Of a stretch of DNA of 64,000 nt, positions 1 to 8,721 are shown piece by piece (the first letter of the stretch is position 1; every line of letters starts with the position of its first letter). The notes below the pieces were generated by a model. That model had not been told where the DNA came from. It searched no databases and saw only the letters and a program-made list of their open reading frames with translations. The position numbers were made by a program, and so were the translations under genes. The stretch is from NCBI RefSeq assembly GCF_005405265.1, contig NZ_BJDS01000016.1, forward strand, positions 1-64,000. Direction: 5' to 3'. The stretch comes from Enterococcus songbeiensis. GTDB taxonomy: Bacteria > Bacillota > Bacilli > Lactobacillales > Enterococcaceae.

Positions 1-11
1 AAATAACAAAA

Positions 12-40
12 AAAGAGAACACCGGAATGCTCTCTTTTCC
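12..40 (-). terminator. Intrinsic terminator after the VOC gene
   Basis: Read on the minus strand, an AAGAGAGCA / TGTTCTCTT hairpin is followed by a run of seven T. It lies downstream of the VOC-family gene and fits a Rho-independent terminator for it. Confidence 0.7.
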
Positions 41-96
41 AGATTTAATTCAAAACAACACTATTTGACAAAGAGCCTTTTTTTTCTATTTTCTGT

Positions 97-894
97 TTAG
101 TTTGCGGCATCTGCCACAAACCACCATTCAAGACCAATAGCATCATAAATAGTTAAGATACCTTTTTTCTTATCGTAATAAAACGATTGTTTCTTCGCTT
201 CCAAGCGATTTTCCAACGCTTCTAATTCTTGATTTGTTACGCTCACCTTGAAAAAATCCAACCCTAATACTTTGTGGGTTTCCAGATCAATCGTTCCACC
301 ATGGGCTTCTGTTAATTCCACCTCGAAGCTCGCTTCTGACGTTCCATCTGCTGCGGCAAAATCAGCTAACTTCAAATATTCGTCAAAAAAGAGGACTTCT
401 TCGTTTAAATTGCTGGCGTGAAGATGAACTTTTCCAAAATGAGCGGGCTCTGTCAAACCGGCAAAGGTGCCTGTCGCTTGCGTTGCTAATTCTTCCGGTG
501 CTGTTTCAGTTGCTTCATAATAAATTTCCAGCGGATTGCCTTCCGGATCTGCCACTAAAATTCCCCAAGCTTGTTCATAGGTTGCATATTCAAGCGCGTA
601 CTCCCGATCATTCAAGCGTTTCAAAATTTCCGCTGCTTCGGTATCCGATACGACTAAACGCAGGCGCTGTAATTTTTTGATTTCTCCTAAAAAGTCTTCT
701 GCTCGTGGGCTTTCCTCCAACCACAACAATTCATTTGGTTGATCAATCGTCCCAAAAATCGCTAGTTCGTTTTCTTCTCGTTTCAAAGAAAAGCCAATCA
801 TATCACGATAAAACTCAATCATTTTATCACGGTTTTTTACACGAATTGCAATCGTCTTGATACGTGACTGTCTACCTACAGTAAATTCTACCAT
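97..894 (-). CDS. VOC superfamily protein, two-domain CatE-like (glyoxalase/dioxygenase fold)
   Basis: A 265-residue protein with two consecutive vicinal-oxygen-chelate modules, like Bacillus CatE/YfiE-type proteins. The N-terminal module has the fold signature (IAIRVKN, YRDMIGF, EGNPLEIYYE) but lacks the usual first metal-ligand His. The C-terminal module keeps a candidate ligand His (KVHLHASN) and Glu (GLEWWF), so any metal site is probably there. The substrate cannot be told. The chosen ATG (MVEF) has an AAGGGAG ribosome binding site; the 19 extra in-frame upstream codons have none. The gene stands alone, and a terminator-like hairpin lies upstream of it. Confidence 0.8.
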   Translation of the reverse strand: MVEFTVGRQSRIKTIAIRVKNRDKMIEFYRDMIGFSLKREENELAIFGTIDQPNELLWLEESPRAEDFLGEIKKLQRLRLVVSDTEAAEILKRLNDREYALEYATYEQAWGILVADPEGNPLEIYYEATETAPEELATQATGTFAGLTEPAHFGKVHLHASNLNEEVLFFDEYLKLADFAAADGTSEASFEVELTEAHGGTIDLETHKVLGLDFFKVSVTNQELEALENRLEAKKQSFYYDKKKGILTIYDAIGLEWWFVADAAN

Positions 895-1207
895 GCCTAT
901 TGCTCCCTTCTGTCCCATCAACATTTTACTGACAAACCAGAAATGGCGCAACTGATATCCCTTGAAAAAAAGCAGATTACCGCAAATTATTCGTTTTTTC
1001 CTGCAAAAAAAAGAGGTCGCTTTGTAATCTATTTTTTGATTTCTACAGCGATTTCCTCTTCGCTACTTATTTTTTCTCAGAAAACACCATGTATACCATT
1101 TATCCTATAACACGAATAATTAGCGTGAAATATCATTATTTACACCTATACTTTTAATTTGTTATTTGCTATATTGGAAAGTGACCATGTAAAAAGGAGC
1201 GAAAATC
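895..1207. other. Intergenic region between the VOC gene and fbp
   Basis: 313 bases between divergent genes. The only clear element is the minus-strand terminator-like hairpin at 1004-1060. An extended -10-like TGGTATACA can be read on the minus strand near 1085-1100, but its -35 is poor. I see no small gene. Confidence 0.5.
1004..1060 (-). terminator. Terminator-like hairpin in the leader of the VOC gene
   Basis: On the minus strand AAGAGG...CGCT pairs with AGCG...CCTCTT and is followed by eight T. Nothing is encoded upstream on this strand, so the hairpin would sit inside the VOC gene's own 5' leader. It could be an attenuator or the end of a small RNA. Confidence 0.5.
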
Positions 1208-3121
1208 GTGGAAGAAAAATACTTGCACCTATTGAAAGAAAAATTTGCAACGAAAGAAGCCGTTTTGACGGAATTGATCAATTTAGAAGCGATTCATCGC
1301 CTGCCAAAAGGCACCGAACACTTTGTCAGTGATATCCACGGTGAATTCGCAGCATTCGATCATGTTTTACGTAATGGTTCAGGAAGTGTGAAAGAAAAAG
1401 TTCGAGAATGTTTCCCCACGTTTTCCGAGGAACAATTACTGGACTTATGTACACTGATCTATTACCCGGAAGAAAAAATGAAACAGTTACAGCTGTCTCC
1501 TGAAAAACGCCCCGTCTGGTTTCGCCAACAATTACTGGCTTTGCTGCGGGTAACCAATTATGCCGGACGAAAATATACCCGTTCAAAAGTCCGCAAAACA
1601 TTGCCACCTCAATTTGCTTACATTTTAGAAGAATTATTAAGCGAAGTCGAAGCGCAAAAAGATAAAATCGATTATTTCGAAGGAATCATTACAAAATTAA
1701 TTGCTCTTGAACAAGCCGAGGCGTTGATCGTGGCTCTTTCGTATACAATTCAACGTTTGGTGGTGGATCATTTGCATGTGGTCGGAGATATTTTTGATCG
1801 AGGACCTAAACCTGATGCAATCATCGAGCGATTGATGCAACTTCCCTCCGTCGACATCCAATGGGGCAACCACGATTTGATTTGGCTTGCGGCGGTTGCC
1901 GGCTCTCCTGTTGCAATGATGAACGTGATTCGCATCTGCGCCCGTTACAATAATCTCGCCTTATTAGAAGACAGTTACGGCATCAATTTGCGCCCTTTAC
2001 TGCACTATAGCAAACGTTACACCGTTTCTCCGGCTTTTGATCCTAAATTCGATGACGTTCCCTGCCATCACAAAGAGGAAAGAAAACTTCTTAATCAGGT
2101 GCAGCAAGCAGCAGCAATTTTGCAATTCAAATTAGAAGGACAACTAATCCAGCGGCGACCTTGCTTCTTATTGCAGCAGCGAAATGTCTTGGAGCGGATT
2201 CATTTTCCGACACAACGGATTCATTTAGACAGCGGCAGCTACCCCTTGACTGATTTTTACGCCCCAACGATTGATCCTACTGATCCTACTGCTTTGACAG
2301 AGGAAGAAAATCAGTTGATTCAACGACTGCTTGCTTCATTTCAGCAGTCTGAAAAATTAACTCGACATACCGATTTCTTAATGGAAAAAGGTGGTATGTA
2401 TCTTTGCTTCAATAATAATTTATTGTTTCACGGGTGTATTCCTCTTCATGAAAACGGCGATTTAAAATCACTGCGGATAGAAGGAATCAATTATGCCGGT
2501 AAAGACCTGCTGGATTATTATGAACAGCAAATTCGCAAAAGCTATCACGAACCAGAAAAACAAACCGATCTAGCCACCGATCTATTATGGTATCTCTGGA
2601 TGGGAGAATGCTCTTCTTTGTTCGGCAAAGAAGCCATGACGACCTTTGAGCGCTATTATTTAAAAGATTCCCATACCCACTATGAGAAAAAGAACGCCTA
2701 CTATCGTCTGCGAAAGGAAGAACAGACATGCCGTGAAATTCTCACACTGTTTGGTTTGCCGGAAAGTGGACATATCATCAACGGACATACCCCCGTTCAA
2801 GAAAAAAATGGGGAAAATCCAATCAAAGCTAACGGCAAATTAATCGTAATTGATGGTGGCTATGCAAAAGGTTACCAGAAAAAAACCGGCATCGCCGGTT
2901 ACACCTTGTTAGCTAACAGCTACGGTATACAACTAGCTGCCCACCAGCCTTTTACTTCCGTGGCGGATGCTGTGACCAACGGAACCGACATTTTATCCGT
3001 CCTTCGTTTAGTTGCTGTGGCAAAAAAACGGACCACCGTCAAAGACACGACAATTGGTAAAACAATCACGCAAGAGATCGCTGATTTGGAGAAACTTTAT
3101 CGTCAATTCGACATGCTTTGA
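1208..3121 (+). CDS. fbp: Fructose-1,6-bisphosphatase, class III
   Basis: Gluconeogenic hydrolysis of fructose-1,6-bisphosphate to fructose-6-phosphate. At 637 residues it has the usual length of the Firmicutes class III enzyme. The metallophosphoesterase motifs are all present: DIHG at 42-45, GDIFDRGP at 193-200, GNHD at 220-223 and NGHTPV in the C-terminal part. The start is GTG, with AAGGAG about eight bases upstream and no competing ATG nearby. The gene is monocistronic and divergent from the VOC gene. Its product would be needed when cells grow on uronates, which fits the pectin locus later in the window. Confidence 0.97.
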   Translation: MEEKYLHLLKEKFATKEAVLTELINLEAIHRLPKGTEHFVSDIHGEFAAFDHVLRNGSGSVKEKVRECFPTFSEEQLLDLCTLIYYPEEKMKQLQLSPEKRPVWFRQQLLALLRVTNYAGRKYTRSKVRKTLPPQFAYILEELLSEVEAQKDKIDYFEGIITKLIALEQAEALIVALSYTIQRLVVDHLHVVGDIFDRGPKPDAIIERLMQLPSVDIQWGNHDLIWLAAVAGSPVAMMNVIRICARYNNLALLEDSYGINLRPLLHYSKRYTVSPAFDPKFDDVPCHHKEERKLLNQVQQAAAILQFKLEGQLIQRRPCFLLQQRNVLERIHFPTQRIHLDSGSYPLTDFYAPTIDPTDPTALTEEENQLIQRLLASFQQSEKLTRHTDFLMEKGGMYLCFNNNLLFHGCIPLHENGDLKSLRIEGINYAGKDLLDYYEQQIRKSYHEPEKQTDLATDLLWYLWMGECSSLFGKEAMTTFERYYLKDSHTHYEKKNAYYRLRKEEQTCREILTLFGLPESGHIINGHTPVQEKNGENPIKANGKLIVIDGGYAKGYQKKTGIAGYTLLANSYGIQLAAHQPFTSVADAVTNGTDILSVLRLVAVAKKRTTVKDTTIGKTITQEIADLEKLYRQFDML

Positions 3122-3307
3122 TTTTTTATAGCGTTTTTTCTCATTTTTTCTCTTATTTTCTCTGACAAAAAAACCAATGAATCTCTGCCTGCAACTACTT
3201 TCTGAAAATCTTGCTCATTATTTTCTTACAATTAATCAGAAAGGTTGAAAATTCTATGGAAATGTCCTAAAATTCTACCATCTTACAAAATGAAAGTTGG
3301 TAAAAAA

Positions 3308-3601
3308 ATGACCTCTATTTCGATGCAAGATTTCAATTCCTTGCGTGCAGAAAAAGATCTCGCGATTCTCGATATTCGTGATACTCAAGATTTTGACCTT
3401 CGCCACTTAGCAACCGCTCAATCGATTCCTGCCACCAGCATCCCTGGTAGCTTGAATACCTTAGATATGACAAAAACCTATTACATCATCAGTTATTCTG
3501 GTCGTCGTTCCGAAATCATTGCGAATTACCTAACCAGCAAAGGGTTTACTGCTGTCCATGTGATTGGCGGAATGCGGGCATTAGGGCAGCTCGCTGCTTA
3601 A
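3308..3601 (+). CDS. Single-domain rhodanese-like protein with Cys-to-Ser active site
   Basis: A 97-residue rhodanese domain (LDIRDTQDFDLRHLA, YSGRRS, VIGGMRAL). The active-site loop of the family is C-x-S-G-x-R-S; here it reads SYSGRRS, so the persulfide-forming Cys is Ser62, encoded by AGT. The protein should lack classical thiosulfate sulfurtransferase activity and may be a binding or regulatory domain. The start is uncertain: the ATG at 3308 fits the domain boundary but has a weak ribosome binding site. A TTG at 3245 would add 21 residues with AGAAAGG directly against it. Confidence 0.8.
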   Translation: MTSISMQDFNSLRAEKDLAILDIRDTQDFDLRHLATAQSIPATSIPGSLNTLDMTKTYYIISYSGRRSEIIANYLTSKGFTAVHVIGGMRALGQLAA

Positions 3602-3632
3602 TTAAATGAATCAAGGCGACAAAAAATATGGC

Positions 3633-3707
3633 AAAAAAAATCCGACCAATAGCAAAAGTTTCCCGCTGTTTAATAATGCAGCAGCTTTGCTATTGGTCGG
3701 ATTTTTT
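3633..3707. terminator. Bidirectional terminator
   Basis: A long inverted repeat (AATCCGACCAATAGCAAA with TTTGCTATTGGTCGGATT) flanked by A and T tracts, between the convergent rhodanese and AI-2E transporter genes. Confidence 0.85.
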
Positions 3708-3720
3708 CATCTGCAGAAAC

Positions 3721-4881
3721 TTATTCTTTTTTGATTTCCTCTGGTTCTTTTTCATACAAACCGGAAATGCTGCGATACCATTCAAATAAGTGGGTAATCA
3801 CCACTTTGGCGGCTGCATAGACAGGAATCCCGAAGATAACGCCGATAACACCAAAAAGTTTTCCAGAAGTCAGCAGAACCAACAGAATTGTTACCGGATG
3901 GATCGACAACTGACTGCCTAAAACCAACGGCGAAATCAACCGTCCTTCAATTGTCTGCTCGATGACAAAAACAATCAAAACCTTTACCAGCATGAAAGGT
4001 CCCACTACGATTGCCAGAAAAACCACTGGAACCATTGCCAAAAATGAGCCTAAGTAAGGAATCAAATTTAAAAATCCTGCGATGATTCCCAAAGTAACGG
4101 CATACTCCAATCCGATGATTGAAAAACCAATGATAAACATAATTCCTACGGCCAACGCAACCGTCAACTGCCCACGAATGTAGGAAGAAACTTGTTCATT
4201 AACCTCTTTTAAAACTTTCAAAGTTGGTTTCCGCAAGCGAGTCGGCAAAAATTTCACAAAATAAGGTGCAAGGTTACGTCCGTCTTTCAATAAATAAAAG
4301 AGGATAAACGGCATCGTTAAAATCGCCACCACCACTGTTGCCACTGCACCGACAAAATGACCGATATTTTCAATCGTTGATTTTGAAAAATCCTGAATAA
4401 AAGCAGTCAACCAACTCATTACTTTATCGCCGTATTCTTCGACTTGATCTTGAATCTGTGAAAAAATCGGATCATTCAATATTTCCTGTACCTTATCATC
4501 CACCACTGTCAGATACCCGGGAAAATTTTCGGCAAAGCTTAACGATTGCTCACGGATTTTTGGTACAATGACCACAATTCCCCAAACAAGCAAGCCAATC
4601 AACAGTAAAAACAGCAAAGTGATACTATAAACACGTTTTAACCCTTTTTTCTCTAAAAAATCAACTGCCGGATTCATCAAGTAATACAAAATTCCCGCCA
4701 TGACAATGGGCAGACTCACAACACCAATAAATTGAACCACTGGTGTAAACAGATATGAAACCTTTGTAAAAGCATTGAGAATCAACAGGATCAGCAGAAT
4801 AATCAGCAATGCTGTCACAAATTGATTATTCAAAAACCATTTCCAAAACCAGGAAAGTTTGTGTTTGTCTTTTCGTTCCAT
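3721..4881 (-). CDS. AI-2E family (PerM/YtvI-type) membrane transporter
   Basis: A 386-residue polytopic membrane protein of the AI-2E/PerM family. It has N-terminal hydrophobic helices, a soluble amphipathic segment (about 120-170), then five or more further helices with the conserved run YIRGQLTVALAVGIMF and the GLEYAVTLGIIAGFLNLIPYLG block. Members include the AI-2 exporter TqsA and Na+/H+ antiporter-like proteins; the substrate here is unknown. An AGGAGG site lies five bases before the ATG; the GTG one codon earlier is too close to it. It follows the GutA-like gene by nine bases and is probably cotranscribed with it. Confidence 0.88.
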   Translation of the reverse strand: MERKDKHKLSWFWKWFLNNQFVTALLIILLILLILNAFTKVSYLFTPVVQFIGVVSLPIVMAGILYYLMNPAVDFLEKKGLKRVYSITLLFLLLIGLLVWGIVVIVPKIREQSLSFAENFPGYLTVVDDKVQEILNDPIFSQIQDQVEEYGDKVMSWLTAFIQDFSKSTIENIGHFVGAVATVVVAILTMPFILFYLLKDGRNLAPYFVKFLPTRLRKPTLKVLKEVNEQVSSYIRGQLTVALAVGIMFIIGFSIIGLEYAVTLGIIAGFLNLIPYLGSFLAMVPVVFLAIVVGPFMLVKVLIVFVIEQTIEGRLISPLVLGSQLSIHPVTILLVLLTSGKLFGVIGVIFGIPVYAAAKVVITHLFEWYRSISGLYEKEPEEIKKE

Positions 4882-4890
4882 CACGACCTC

Positions 4891-5244
4891 CTATGGATAA
4901 GTAACTGTCATCCCGACTGCAATTTTCGGTAATGCATCTGGTGCTAAATAGACCCCGTTGGCGATCACATTAGTTTCCGGTACTTCGTCAAAAACAAAGG
5001 TCACGTGTTGCAATGAGTGCAGATTTTGATTGACAGTATTTCCGGTAAAAGTCACCACATAGGATTTATCTCCAAAAGTAATTTGGTCTCCTTGCTTGAT
5101 TTCGATGGTTTTCGGATCTGAAATCTCCTGAATCACCGAATAACGTTTCAAGCCCTCCGTCGCCCCGTCTCCGAAGAAAAGCAAAATTTTTTCATTTTCA
5201 TCGATGGCTTCTTTGCCAATCGCAACGATTTTTCCTTTTGTCAT
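4891..5244 (-). CDS. PTS glucitol/sorbitol IIA-like (GutA/SrlB) protein lacking the phospho-His
   Basis: A 117-residue homologue of sorbitol PTS enzyme IIA. The C-terminal half has the family signature GNTVNQNLHSLQHVTFVFDE. By eye, the phosphorylated His43 of E. coli SrlB aligns with Gln39 here (LKRYSVIQ), so it should not carry phosphate. No other sorbitol PTS gene is nearby. The start is the ATG with AAAGGAG upstream; the longer in-frame start would lie inside the predicted promoter. It is the first gene of a two-gene unit with the AI-2E transporter, and a regulatory or non-PTS role seems more likely than sugar transport. Confidence 0.8.
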   Translation of the reverse strand: MTKGKIVAIGKEAIDENEKILLFFGDGATEGLKRYSVIQEISDPKTIEIKQGDQITFGDKSYVVTFTGNTVNQNLHSLQHVTFVFDEVPETNVIANGVYLAPDALPKIAVGMTVTYP

Positions 5245-5275
5245 AGCTTCGATCTCCTTTCGTCCATTCAAAAAT

Positions 5276-5303
5276 ATTATAACACAGTCGATCATTTGGT
5301 GAA
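5276..5303 (-). promoter_or_regulatory. Promoter for the GutA-like/AI-2E operon
   Basis: On the minus strand TTCACC, 16 bases, TATAAT, about 30 bases before the ATG of the GutA-like gene. The -10 is consensus and the -35 is weak. Confidence 0.5.
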
Positions 5304-5361
5304 CGCTGACAATCCTTTATATGGTAAAATAAAAGAGTATTCATTTCTTAGGAGGTAGCTT

Positions 5362-6384
5362 ATGTTAAAAAAAATATTGCTTGGTACGTATACTCGCCGA
5401 GAAAGCAAAGGCATCTACTCAATCGTACTAGACACCGAAAAAGAAACACTGGAACAATTAGAACTTGTTGCATCAGAAAATAGCCCAACCTATCTTGCCC
5501 GCAGCAAAGACAGCAATACTTACTCGGTAACTTCCGTGGAAGGCCAAGGCGGTTGTGCGGCTTACAATGAGAATTTTACCTTTTTAAATGCCATTACCGA
5601 AGAAGGTGCTCCCCTTTGTTACGTCTCCGTTGACGAACCACGTAAATTAGTCTATGGCGCCAACTACCACAAGGGGGAAGTCAATGTCTACCGCATTCTG
5701 GCAGACGGCTCTTTGGCAGCATCAGATGCTTTGTACCATGACGAACCGACCGGCAGCCACGAAAATCAAGACAAACCCCATGTCCATTATACTGACCTAA
5801 CACCAGATGGGCGGCTGGCTGTTTGCGATCTTGGTACAGATCGTGTGTACACCTACGATGTTTCCATCGAAGGCAAACTTTCAGAAGTTGCCGTTTATGT
5901 TGCAGAAGACAAAACTGGTCCCCGTCATTTGGCGTTTCATCCAAACAAAGAAATTGCTTATCTTTTTGGTGAATTGGACAGTACGATTACAGTACTGCGT
6001 TACAACAAAGAAGATGGCAGCTTTGCGGCGTTACAAAAAATTTCTACCTTGCCGGAAGATTTTCATGAATTTAATGGTGGGGCTGCCATTCGTGTTTCTA
6101 ATGACGGTCGCTTCGTTTATGCATCAAACCGGGGACATAATTCCATCGCTGTTTTTCAAACGGCAGACAACGGACAACAGCTTGCCTTTGTTCAACACAT
6201 TTCTACAGAAGGCGACTTTCCACGGGATTTTGCCTTAGATCCAAGCGATCACTATCTCGTAGCAGCGAATCAAAACAGCGACAATTTGACTCTTTACCGT
6301 CGCGACAGTGAATCCGGTAAATTGACTCTGCTTCAAAAAGATGTCTACGCACCGGAAACTGTTTGTGTTTTATTTGAAAACTAA
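5362..6384 (+). CDS. pgl: Lactonase family protein, 6-phosphogluconolactonase-like beta-propeller
   Basis: A 340-residue seven-bladed beta-propeller of the YbhE/YkgB type, which hydrolyses 6-phosphogluconolactone in the oxidative pentose phosphate pathway; some members act on other lactones. Typical blocks include GPRHLAFHPN, EFNGGAAIRVSNDGRFVYASNRGHNSIAVF and FPRDFALDPSDHYLVAANQNSDNLTLY. AGGAGG precedes the ATG. The next two small genes follow 12 and 24 bases apart and probably form an operon with it. Confidence 0.88.
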   Translation: MLKKILLGTYTRRESKGIYSIVLDTEKETLEQLELVASENSPTYLARSKDSNTYSVTSVEGQGGCAAYNENFTFLNAITEEGAPLCYVSVDEPRKLVYGANYHKGEVNVYRILADGSLAASDALYHDEPTGSHENQDKPHVHYTDLTPDGRLAVCDLGTDRVYTYDVSIEGKLSEVAVYVAEDKTGPRHLAFHPNKEIAYLFGELDSTITVLRYNKEDGSFAALQKISTLPEDFHEFNGGAAIRVSNDGRFVYASNRGHNSIAVFQTADNGQQLAFVQHISTEGDFPRDFALDPSDHYLVAANQNSDNLTLYRRDSESGKLTLLQKDVYAPETVCVLFEN

Positions 6385-6396
6385 TGGAGGAATCTT

Positions 6397-6747
6397 ATGT
6401 TTACGAAAACCCCTGTAGAATTATTGCTTAAGGATTTTTCTAATCTGTTGAATAAATGCCAATCGGTGTACGACTTGGTGCTAAGCCGCCGCTACAACGA
6501 AAATCTGGCTATTTTGACGACTGCCGAGGCCTATGCCATTGCGGAAAAAACCTATGTCCGCTGTGATCAAAATCCCCAGTTGCAAACAACCGAAGTGGAA
6601 AACTTCATCAATGCTTTCGATGATTTTTATTTTGAACTAAAGCAGGTGTTGTTCCATGCGGATGATGACCTGCCTTCCCTTGAGAAACGTTTGGCAAAAA
6701 TGCGGGATGAGTATGAAGCCTTGACCGCTGCCTTTCAGCTTTTTTAA
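6397..6747 (+). CDS. Hypothetical helical protein
   Basis: A 116-residue protein, mostly charged and probably all-helical, with no signal peptide or membrane segment. I do not recognise a family. It has a good GGAGG site and starts 12 bases after the lactonase gene, so it is likely translated from the same transcript. Confidence 0.75.
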   Translation: MFTKTPVELLLKDFSNLLNKCQSVYDLVLSRRYNENLAILTTAEAYAIAEKTYVRCDQNPQLQTTEVENFINAFDDFYFELKQVLFHADDDLPSLEKRLAKMRDEYEALTAAFQLF

Positions 6748-6771
6748 GACGAAAGAAAGAAGGAACTCTGA

Positions 6772-6933
6772 ATGAATCAAGATGAAGTTGTTGCACGTTT
6801 AAAGGAAGAATTAAATCTCCCTTTTTTTAACGGAAAAGTCGAAGCCAAAGAATACAGCGAAGAAGATTATCAAAAAGTAAAAGCTGATTTGATCAAATAC
6901 TTCGACGACTACGTTCGTAATGTTGAAAATTAA
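6772..6933 (+). CDS. Small hypothetical acidic protein (53 aa)
   Basis: A 53-residue ORF starting MNQDEVVARLKEEL and ending in YVRNVEN, rich in Glu, Asp and Lys. It has an AAGGAA ribosome binding site and follows the preceding gene by 24 bases; a terminator comes directly after it. Its position as last gene of the lactonase operon supports it being real. Function unknown. Confidence 0.6.
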   Translation: MNQDEVVARLKEELNLPFFNGKVEAKEYSEEDYQKVKADLIKYFDDYVRNVEN

Positions 6934-6941
6934 TCAAAAAT

Positions 6942-6988
6942 AAAAAAACGCCAAAACAGACCGCAATAACGGTTGTTTTGGCGTTTTT
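6942..6988. terminator. Bidirectional terminator
   Basis: AACGCCAAAACA pairs with TGTTTTGGCGTT, flanked by A and T runs, between the convergent lactonase operon and the ABC-F gene. Confidence 0.85.
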
Positions 6989-6989
6989 C

Positions 6990-8489
6990 TTATTCTGGCT
7001 GCAACGTAACGATTTGCGTTGCCACATTTTGTAAAAACGTTTCATCATGCTCTACGATTAGCATCGTTGGTTGAATTTCTTGAATAATCTGCTCCAACTG
7101 TTCTTGATTGAAGACATCCAAATAATTCAACGGCTCATCCCAAATAAATAGTTCTGCGGGTGTTGCCAAAGATTTTGCCAGCTCAACTCTTTTCCGCTGA
7201 CCCATACTCATTTGCTCAATTCGATTTTGAAAAACGGTTCGCTCAACACCTAATTTACGCAAATTGTTTAATAATTCTTGATAGGACAAATGATGTTCCT
7301 CTGCAAATTCTGTCAACGTCCCCCGATTGTCCTCATAATTTTGCCGAACATAACTGATAGCAACATTTTGCGGACGGAGAATTTTCCCAGTTGCTTCTCC
7401 GTTAAATTGTCCCAACAAATAATTAATAATGGAAGATTTTCCTGATCCGTTTGCTCCCCGTAAGGCGATACGTTGCCCTTTTTCCAAATCAAAGGTGATT
7501 GGGGCAAACAGGGGCTTTTCATAGCTTAACTGCAGATTTTCGACCTGCAACAGTGATTTATGATAACTCGGCTGAAAATTCATCGTTAACGGGTCGATAT
7601 ACTCGATATCTTTTAACAGTTTTTCTTTTTCCGATACCTGATCGGTCATACGTTTCACAATTGCCTTGGAACGTTTCATGGTGCGGGCAGCATCCGCACC
7701 GATAGCTCCTTTATTCGTTCGTCGGGCTTCCGTGTCGATAAACCCTTTTTTCTTTTTCGTTTTATCTCCTTCACGGGAACGCGACCATTCTGCTTTTTCA
7801 GCGGCAGTTTGTTTCAAACGTCCAATTTCTTTTTTCAGCTTGGCATTTTCTTCCTGCTCATGCTGATCCCGCAATCGTTTTTGTTCTTCATAAACCGAAA
7901 AATTACCCTGATACAAAACCAGTTGACTTTTCTCGATAGATAAAATATGATCCACGACTTCATCGACAAATCGTCGATCATGACTGACCACGATAAACCC
8001 CTGCCGTTTTTCCCGCAAATAATCCGCTACCTGTTGCCGGGCAACGATATCCAAGTGATTGGTGGGTTCATCGATCAAGGGGAAATTCACATCGTCTACA
8101 AACAATAAAGCCAATAAAACTTTTGTCTGTTCTCCCCCTGAAAGGCTGGAAAATTCCCGCCATAAAATTTCCGGGTCTACCTGCAGCAAATTCAGCTCCC
8201 GTTCGATCTTCCATTGCTCAAAATCGGATAATTCCTGCAAGACATAGTAGGTCAACTGCTGCTTATCCTCAATTTTTTGAGGAAAATAAGTGAAGGTCAT
8301 TTGATGCTCGATTTTCCCGCTATAAGGTAGTTTTCCCCTCAATAAATTCAGTAGTGTCGTTTTTCCTCGACCATTTCGCCCAATCAAACCCAATTTCCAA
8401 TTGGTGTCAATCGTTAGATTTGTGTGGTCAAAAAGATTGATTGTCTGACTATCAAAGCCAAACGTTAAATTTTTAATTGTAATTGTCAT
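6990..8489 (-). CDS. lsa: Lsa-family ABC-F ribosomal protection protein
   Basis: Two fused ABC ATPase domains with no membrane segment, characteristic of antibiotic-resistance ABC-F proteins. The first domain has GLIGRNGRGKTT, SLSGGEQTK and DEPTNHLD; the second has GANGSGKSS, MSMGQRKR and WDEPLNYLD; a charged linker lies between. The text closely resembles enterococcal Lsa(A), so resistance to lincosamides, streptogramin A or pleuromutilins by acting on the ribosome is likely. The start is the ATG nine or so bases after GAGG; an ATG three codons earlier abuts the site. In-frame codons upstream (to 8672) belong to an untranslated leader containing a terminator. Confidence 0.9.
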   Translation of the reverse strand: MTITIKNLTFGFDSQTINLFDHTNLTIDTNWKLGLIGRNGRGKTTLLNLLRGKLPYSGKIEHQMTFTYFPQKIEDKQQLTYYVLQELSDFEQWKIERELNLLQVDPEILWREFSSLSGGEQTKVLLALLFVDDVNFPLIDEPTNHLDIVARQQVADYLREKRQGFIVVSHDRRFVDEVVDHILSIEKSQLVLYQGNFSVYEEQKRLRDQHEQEENAKLKKEIGRLKQTAAEKAEWSRSREGDKTKKKKGFIDTEARRTNKGAIGADAARTMKRSKAIVKRMTDQVSEKEKLLKDIEYIDPLTMNFQPSYHKSLLQVENLQLSYEKPLFAPITFDLEKGQRIALRGANGSGKSSIINYLLGQFNGEATGKILRPQNVAISYVRQNYEDNRGTLTEFAEEHHLSYQELLNNLRKLGVERTVFQNRIEQMSMGQRKRVELAKSLATPAELFIWDEPLNYLDVFNQEQLEQIIQEIQPTMLIVEHDETFLQNVATQIVTLQPE

Positions 8490-8505
8490 TTTTTTCATCA
8501 CCTCA

Positions 8506-8536
8506 ATAAAAAAACCTCTCCTATTTTCAGGACAGG
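8506..8536 (-). terminator. Leader terminator (attenuator) directly before the ABC-F gene
   Basis: On the minus strand CCTGTCCT pairs with AGGAGAGG (one G.G mismatch, loop GAAAAT) and is followed by seven T, about 17 bases before the start codon. Ten bases of it (8523-8532) are perfectly complementary to 8593-8602, giving a mutually exclusive antiterminator pairing. Confidence 0.7.
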
Positions 8537-8592
8537 CTTTCACGGCAGACGGATAGACAAAAAAGACCCCGCCAATTGAAAAACCACACCAA

Positions 8593-8676
8593 TCCTGAAA
8601 ATCTGCACACTGTCCCCATAAATTATTGAATACATCATAAATTAGGCACACTCTTAATGCAGCTTCAATCAATTGG
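8593..8676 (-). promoter_or_regulatory. Antiterminator segment and upstream pairing arm of the ABC-F leader
   Basis: 8593-8602 can pair with the terminator's 8523-8532 over ten bases. A second long-range helix pairs 8572-8579 with 8669-8676 (CCAATTGA/TCAATTGG). Short upstream ORFs lie in this leader: an eight-residue one at 8702 and a 32-residue one beginning at 8638 that stops just before the terminator. Ribosome stalling on such an ORF by an antibiotic is a plausible trigger, but this is inference. Confidence 0.5.
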
Positions 8677-8721
8677 TTAGTTTTTCAACGCAGGATCCCT
8701 CATTTCGTTTTTAATAAATTT

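Noticed and set aside
8490-8672. N-terminal 61-residue extension of the ABC-F protein
   Set aside because: It covers the attenuator, has no ribosome binding site and is absent from Lsa-type proteins.
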